Both the position numbers and the translations under genes were made by a program. DNA of 64,000 bases, taken from positions 2,728,001 to 2,792,000 of the forward strand of contig JAWWNJ010000004.1 in the NCBI GenBank assembly GCA_037176885.1, given 5' to 3'. Numbering within the stretch: position 1 is the first letter of the stretch; each line of letters begins with the position of its first letter. Source of the DNA: Favolaschia claudopus (lineage: Eukaryota > Basidiomycota > Agaricomycetes > Agaricales > Mycenaceae). The notes under the pieces are model-generated. The model saw only the letters and a list, made by a program, of their open reading frames with translations, was not told the DNA's origin and searched no databases. Positions 58,917 to 64,000 of this stretch are shown here, piece by piece.

Positions 58917-60028
58917 ATGTCCAAGCAAACACCGAATTCTATCCCCCAGCTCCCAGCGGAGCTCATGCTGGAAATCTCCTCGTGGATGTTAGACTTGCCG
59001 CTTGCTTATTTTGGTCAACACAAGGAGCGCCTGACCCAGATTGCCACAAGCCGTGCACTGTCACAAACCTGCCAGCTTTTTCGCGGAGTTTTCCTTCCCC
59101 ATCTATGGTCGCTAGTTGACGGCTTTTTCGATGGGGAGATGACGGTCTTGGAGCTCCGGATGAGGGAGATTGTATCTGCCAAATATCTGCTTGAGCATGT
59201 CAAGTGAGTATAGTAATGTTTTTACTTGATCAAAATCAAAGTACATTGACCTATGCATAGGTTAATATCGCTGTCATTGCACGGTCCAGCGCTCAGAAAT
59301 TCATCCTGTGCTGAAGCCTTTCTGTCCTGCATTCATGCCTGCCCGAACCTCGAGAGCATCAAAATCGTTTCCTTGAGAACCGACCGTCCTCCAAGTGCAG
59401 ACGCACCGGGAGCATTCGAGTATCTTTATACCGCGTTTCGGCCATATTCATTTCCGTCAGTAAAGATGCTGGTCTTCCCAGATCTTCTCGCCCCGGTTCT
59501 GCCGTCTTTTCCCAACGTCCGCAGCCTCCTCTGCGGAGAGGATCGACCAACGGCTGGGTTCAGGCTCATGGAGGCAGCTAAAGTCTACTGCCCTCACCTG
59601 GAACAAGTCACTTACGGTGGTTTCTCGCGTGTAATGATAGGATGTGCGTGCAATGATACTCCCTGCACGACTCGTAATAATGAACCTTTGACAGGGATTG
59701 CCGTGACGACTCCGAATATCGAGCGTCTCATCTTGCGCACCACGTTGTTTGAAGTCGGTCAAAATTTGTACTTCTCGCCAGGACGTTTGATCTCATTTCT
59801 TCCCAGGACGATTTTAGCTTCATGCGAACGATGACAAACTTGTGTTATCTCGAGTTTGCGCATCGTACGAACGACAATCAGCGTTTTCCAGCACTGGACG
59901 ATTGTGTGAAACATGCACGCGATCTACTGAGCATCTCCCGCAATCCGAAGCCGAAGAAAATACGTATCAAGACTGTCAGCGGCCAGACGGACACAGTCTT
60001 GTCGGAAACTGTGATCGACCTACCATAA
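58917..60028 (+). CDS. F-box protein
   Basis: Exons 58917-59203, 59261-59753 and 59807-60028, 333 residues, phase kept. It starts MSKQTPNSIPQLPAELMLEISSWML, an F-box helix, followed by RALSQTCQLFRGVFLPHLWSLVD, the usual second part. After the first intron come Leu-rich segments (LISLSLHGPALR, CPNLESIKIVSL, FPNVRSLLC), a Cys-rich loop (IGCACNDTPC), and after the second intron FMRTMTNLCYLEFAHR. The second intron has a weak donor (GTCGGT) but is the only junction I found that keeps the Leu-rich reading. It is convergent with the P450 gene; the two stops are about 90 bp apart. Confidence 0.8.
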
Positions 60029-60115
60029 AGTTTTGTAGATGTTATATGAATCTAATAGCGATTGACTAATTAATTCAGGATATCTCTTTCTCTGGAATCA
60101 GTATGGTCAACTCTG

Positions 60116-62395
60116 CTACTGCGTGATCTTCTCGACAAGCATCGGGAGCAACGGCTTATTGTCGACACTCGGGGCAGGAACAACGCCTCCCTTCCGCCAT
60201 ATGATCTGAGGGTCGGGCGCCGAGAACCTGAACGCCCGCAAAGCCACATACGTCACGACCTCTGCAAGATATGATTTAACATTTGCGTTTCAGCAGAGAA
60301 GAAGTCACCTACTCATTTCAAGTTGCGCAAATTTAAAGCCGCTACAAGTCAACACAACTCATTGTCAGCCTCATGTTTGCGAAAACGAACATATACTCAC
60401 ATGCAGCTGTGGGCACCTCCGACAAAAGTCATAGTGTTTCCATATACTCCACAAAATTTCGTGCTGACTCCTTCCGCCTTACCGTTGATACATCTCTCAG
60501 GCTTAAATTCCAAGGCATCCTCACCCCATATGCGCTTATTGTGATTCGCAGCCGCGATGGCAATATAGATTGAGGTTCCTTTTGGTACCGGGATCGATTC
60601 GATGGTATTTCCATCTACACCGATGATCGGTGTGCTCAACGGGAGAACGGCGTCGTTCCTCGCTCTGTAAGTCAGATAAATCATGTTAATCGGCCTTCGA
60701 CTTCAGCAGACGTACTCGCGATACACTACGGGCGAAGCGGGAGGATACCTTAATTGCGTATTCTTTCAGCCTGGAAAGTCATATTCTAACATATCAACTA
60801 ACAGACTTACAGACGTAATGTCTCTCGCACAAAGCTGTCGAGATAAGGCAAAGCTACAAGCTCGTCGTGATTCGGATTCTCTGGCCCAGCGAGTATTTCG
60901 GCTCTTAATTTTTCTTGGATATCTGGGTGCGTCGCCAACAGGTGAAAAATCCTGTTAACTGAAGCCGAAGCCGTATCTGTCGCGGCAAAGAGAATCATCC
61001 TGGCCGAGTATTCTGTCATTCGGATGCAAGAACAATAGAGAATTTACGAGCGAAGTGCAGGAAACAAGTTCGTCGTCCGTCAGGTGCATACCGCTCTCTG
61101 CTGATAAATTGCTTTTGACTGCAAATATTGAACGATTAGGAGCACGGAAGACTCTACATGCCGCAACGTACCCAAGACACTGATCATATCTTTACCCTTG
61201 TCGTCAACCGCAAATTCGCCACTTTCTATGGCAGCTTTGCGGATTTTCACTAACTTTGCCGCCGTCGTACCCGTCAAAGTAACAAGCTCCCGCACCTCGT
61301 GTAGCGCCGGCCAGGGAACGATGTCCACCATCAATTGGAGAAATGAAGGCGAGAAAATCTTCATCAGGGAAGGTAAAAGTGGAAACCAGAGTTGCATCTT
61401 GAATGCCGTTAGACTAATGGTTGAGTTAGGACATGCAAAACTATAAGAACTAACAACTCACAAGAGTGCTCTCAGCGCCGTGCCGAACTCGTTCGTCTGG
61501 TCTTTGTCATGGATCATGGGGTCGAAAGAATAGCCAATGCCGGCTCGCCCGATTAATTCGAGAGAAATTCTACAGGACACGGAGTTCATGTCCAGCTGTC
61601 GCATGCCATTAGAACTCATAATTTGATTGAGAACGACAGGCAGCGCACCGTTTTTGGACCATTGACGAGATTGGGGGCGATAAGACCATCTCGAGCCTTG
61701 CGGGAAGTTCAGGTAAGTACGCTTCTTATACTTATCAGAGCTCAATTAACATGCCTTTTGAGCTACCTCAAAGAATAAAGGCACCAGCTCGCGCAAGTTG
61801 GTGGTAGAAAATGCTGGAGTCATAATCTTTCGAAACCTTCGGTGTTCTTCGCCAACGGTTGTTAGAATGCCTCTTCCGAATAGCAAATGAGCTAGGCTGC
61901 GACGTGAAATTGATTACGGGTTTTGCTCGCGTGAGTTTCATTCACTGGAACAAAATAGGCAAAGGTTTACCACATGAGCATAGGTTGCTCATCGAAGACA
62001 TCTTGAGCTTGAACGAGAATGCTGCTGAGCGCTGCTGGGTCGAAGACAAAGAGCTGATGGTCCTTAAATGTGTATGAAAATAAGTTTCAGAATCATGCAG
62101 GTGAGTTGCCATACGTTCAATATCCCTGTAATCTTCACGACCTGCTGGTAGTCTCGTTCTAGGGAATGCTGGAACTCCCAATCGTCCGGGGCGTGGAACT
62201 CCTTCAAATTTCCTGAAGAAGAGAAATATAAGCTGAGTTACTCGCTAGCTCATGATATAGGTTGTGCTCACCAGCGATAAGGGACTTCGATGGTGGGCCG
62301 GGAATATTAGCCAACGGAGAGAAACACCTCCGCAGAATTGTTCGAACGATGTAGAAACCGGCTCCCAGGAGAAAGAGGGCGATGGTAGTATTCAT
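60116..62395 (-). CDS. Cytochrome P450 monooxygenase
   Basis: Thirteen exons: 62395-62272, 62212-62115, 62062-61971, 61896-61755, 61696-61649, 61595-61462, 61413-61172, 61118-61052, 60999-60811, 60748-60716, 60664-60401, 60341-60313 and 60261-60116; 535 residues with phase kept at all twelve junctions. N-terminal membrane anchor (ALFLLGAGFYIVRTIL) followed by the Pro-rich hinge (IPGPPSKS). Helix C-like EEHRRFRKIMTPAF, helix I FAATDT, ExxR at about 375-378 (ETLR), the PERC segment, and the heme segment FVGGAHSCIG with Cys about 477. Such enzymes oxidise small lipophilic compounds in the ER with a P450 reductase; the substrate is unknown. Two introns (61697-61754 and 61000-61051) start with GC rather than GT, and several acceptors are AAG. 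Exons of 29 and 33 nt occur. No terpene- or polyketide-type neighbour is seen. Confidence 0.88.
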
Positions 62396-63327
62396 ATTAA
62401 TTGGGGAATCGTCTGGTGAGTCGCCTCGTATATATAACAATCGCACCTGTGCCACCAACGAGGCACATTAGCAGGCGCACCCTAAAGCCGAACTTGCGTG
62501 TAGCATTGAGTAATCGACAGCGGATACAAAGAGGTCTGGAGCCAAATGCCAGCTTCATTTGTATCCAAGACTGATTCTGGTGGTCAAGAAATCTGGAGAC
62601 CTTGTTCTGGATGGGAGACGAAAATATAATTCTGACTTCCACACCACATGGATTTGAAAACCAAGTTGGCGGTTTGAATGCGTTGGATGCTCGAAGAATC
62701 AAGCTATGCCGCATCGGAGTCCAGAACAAGGCGCCTAGGGAACTCATCGCAATGATGCACTCAGAAGCGTCGCATCGTGTCTGAAGCCCTATCTCGCGTT
62801 CTTACAGCAGTGCTAAAGGCTAGTAAAGGGGTGAGTTCAAAAATGCTTAGTGCCAGGGGGGTGCAGCTAGTTGACTCCCTTTACGAGAATCCGAACTCCG
62901 TCTGACAGGCATTCGCCGTCAAATCGCTACGCCCGAGCATTATGGTAAACGCTAGATTTCCGTTTCCTCTTTGATTATGCTTTATCGCGCTGCAGTGCAG
63001 CCCCACACAATACAGAACGGCCCCCCATTTGCGGTGTTATCTCAATTCGCCAATATGACGTGCAGGAGACTCTCAGGCACCAAAGCAGTGCGGATGAAAG
63101 GGTCTCGTTGACGAACGTAGAGTTCAATCTGTGAAGGACAACACATTCGATCAAGCTGGTAGGAGAGTACGCTCTATTGCTTCGAGATCCAGCCTTTCTG
63201 AGATAGGGGGGATCTTCCGGAACTCCGGGACGAGATTCCGTGCACAGCTTTTTCGGAGACTGTCCCAGGTTCATATTAGCGACGTCGACCCTCGACCTGC
63301 GCCCACTTGGCTTGTTGGCTGTCGGCC
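62396..63327. other. Intergenic, nothing recognised
   Basis: Between the divergent P450 (minus) and the secreted protein gene (plus). It holds a minus-strand frame of about 100 codons (63274-62975) and a shorter one at 62747-62397 overlapping the P450 start, neither with family similarity. Confidence 0.5.
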
Positions 63328-64000
63328 ATGTTCCCCCTTTTCCTTCTTCCTTTTCCGCTATTTTTTCATGTCGCTGGCGCCCTTCTCAACGTTACCATCG
63401 ATGATACGGATCCTATGATAGCCTACAGTGGGTCCTGGGACCCTTCAGCCACCCATATGTCGAGCCTGGATTACGGGGGAGCCACACACTCAGCGTGGAC
63501 CCTACAGCAAGCGCGACTCTCACTTTTACTGGTGCGCCGACTTTTTATCGTCGATCTCTCCCCGTTTAGCTCATGGCCATCCCTGTCTCAAAGGAGTGGC
63601 TGTATACTATCTCGTTCCACGATGGCCTTACGCAGTCAATGTTCAGCTCAGCTTAGACGGCGGCTCCGGCGTGATAGTGAACCTAACGGATCCCGATGCC
63701 TCCACAACTTCACCAGGCGGATCCGAGTCTGCAAAATGGTCAGCAGTATGGGGAGCGACTGGTCTCACTAACACGACACACAAGTTAGTCTTGACCATGG
63801 CGCCGACGGGAGATGTCGTTGTCGCGGATGGATTCATGTGCGTGTCCTTGTCTTATCACTACATCATAGTTATAATTTTCACCAGTTACACCGTCAATAA
63901 CGGCTCCACTCCCTCTTCTTCTTCGTCAAAAAGATACTCGCAAACAGGCGGGGCCCCGTCGCCCACCTCTTCGACTATTTCTAGTGCCCCATCCAACACA
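63328..64000 (+). CDS. Secreted or membrane-anchored protein, partial at right edge, one frameshift
   Basis: Exons 63328-63531, 63594-63837 and 63886 to the window edge. The N-terminus (MFPLFLLPFPLFFHVAGA) is a signal peptide. It is followed by NVTIDDTDPMIAYSG and SWDPSATHMSSLDYGG, then a beta-rich domain (VAVYYLVPRWPYAVNVQLSL, SAKWSAVWGATGLTNTTHKL, GDVVVADGFIYTVNN) and a Ser/Thr/Pro-rich stalk starting at about 63900. Many mushrooms have such proteins with a single membrane helix after the stalk, which would lie outside the window. A frameshift lies at the run of five G at 63475-63479: before it the reading is frame 1, after it the family-like reading (HTLSVDPTASATLTFTG) is in another frame. 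One missing G, real or a sequencing error, explains it. Confidence 0.7.

Noticed and set aside
1..64000. CRISPR arrays, rRNA operons and bacterial-type promoters or operons
   Set aside because: The short regular repeats seen are exon-intron modules or transposon ends; gene structure is fully eukaryotic and no rRNA-like stretch was recognised.

Overview
The window is nuclear DNA of a fungus, most likely a mushroom-forming basidiomycete (Agaricomycetes). The clues are very short spliceosomal introns (about 45-60 nt) cutting most genes, with branch points of the CTGAC/CTAAC type, a set of F-box/LRR-like genes of the mushroom type, a DUF6699-type protein, a Zn2Cys6 regulator with a fungal-specific domain, a multi-intron cytochrome P450 and a secreted protein of a type common in mushrooms. 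No bacterial operons, CRISPR arrays or rRNA genes are seen.

Region 1 (1-23286) is a head-to-tail segmental repeat. Unit 1 (1-10258) and unit 2 (10259-19908) are essentially identical except for one A in an A-run and a 601-bp hAT-like MITE present only in unit 1. Unit 3 (19909-23286) is partial; it is identical to the others up to about 22344 and then clearly diverged. The window opens inside a unit, so the array probably continues to the left. Each unit holds a minus-strand succinyl-CoA ligase alpha-like gene (apparently with a cut-off beta-like tail) and about 8 kb of DNA built from degenerate exon-intron modules: GC-rich modules on the plus strand and micro-exon modules (16-97 nt exons, about 50-65 nt introns) on the minus strand. 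These module arrays are the most unusual thing in the window.

Region 2 (23287-31190) has a TA-flanked terminal-inverted-repeat element, a type II membrane O-fucosyltransferase-like gene, and about 5 kb without a confident gene. Region 3 (31191-39481) is a group of F-box/LRR-like genes around a three-finger C2H2 regulator, with two MITE-like elements, one of which ends about 30 bp before the start codon of an F-box gene. Region 4 (39482-50485) has a long unassigned stretch, a Zn2Cys6 transcription factor, and an F-box gene with a frameshift. Region 5 (50486-64000) has about 6 kb of unassigned or decayed DNA, then a compact gene-dense end: DUF6699-like gene, F-box gene, P450 with 12 introns, and a secreted/membrane protein that runs off the right edge with a G-run frameshift.

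Splice models were built by hand from GT/GC-AG signals, phase and protein-family fit; none has been tested with transcripts. The P450, Zn2Cys6, C2H2, O-fucosyltransferase-like and DUF6699 models keep phase throughout and give full-length proteins, so they are the best supported. I see no physical or metabolic link among the genes apart from shared expansion of the F-box family.
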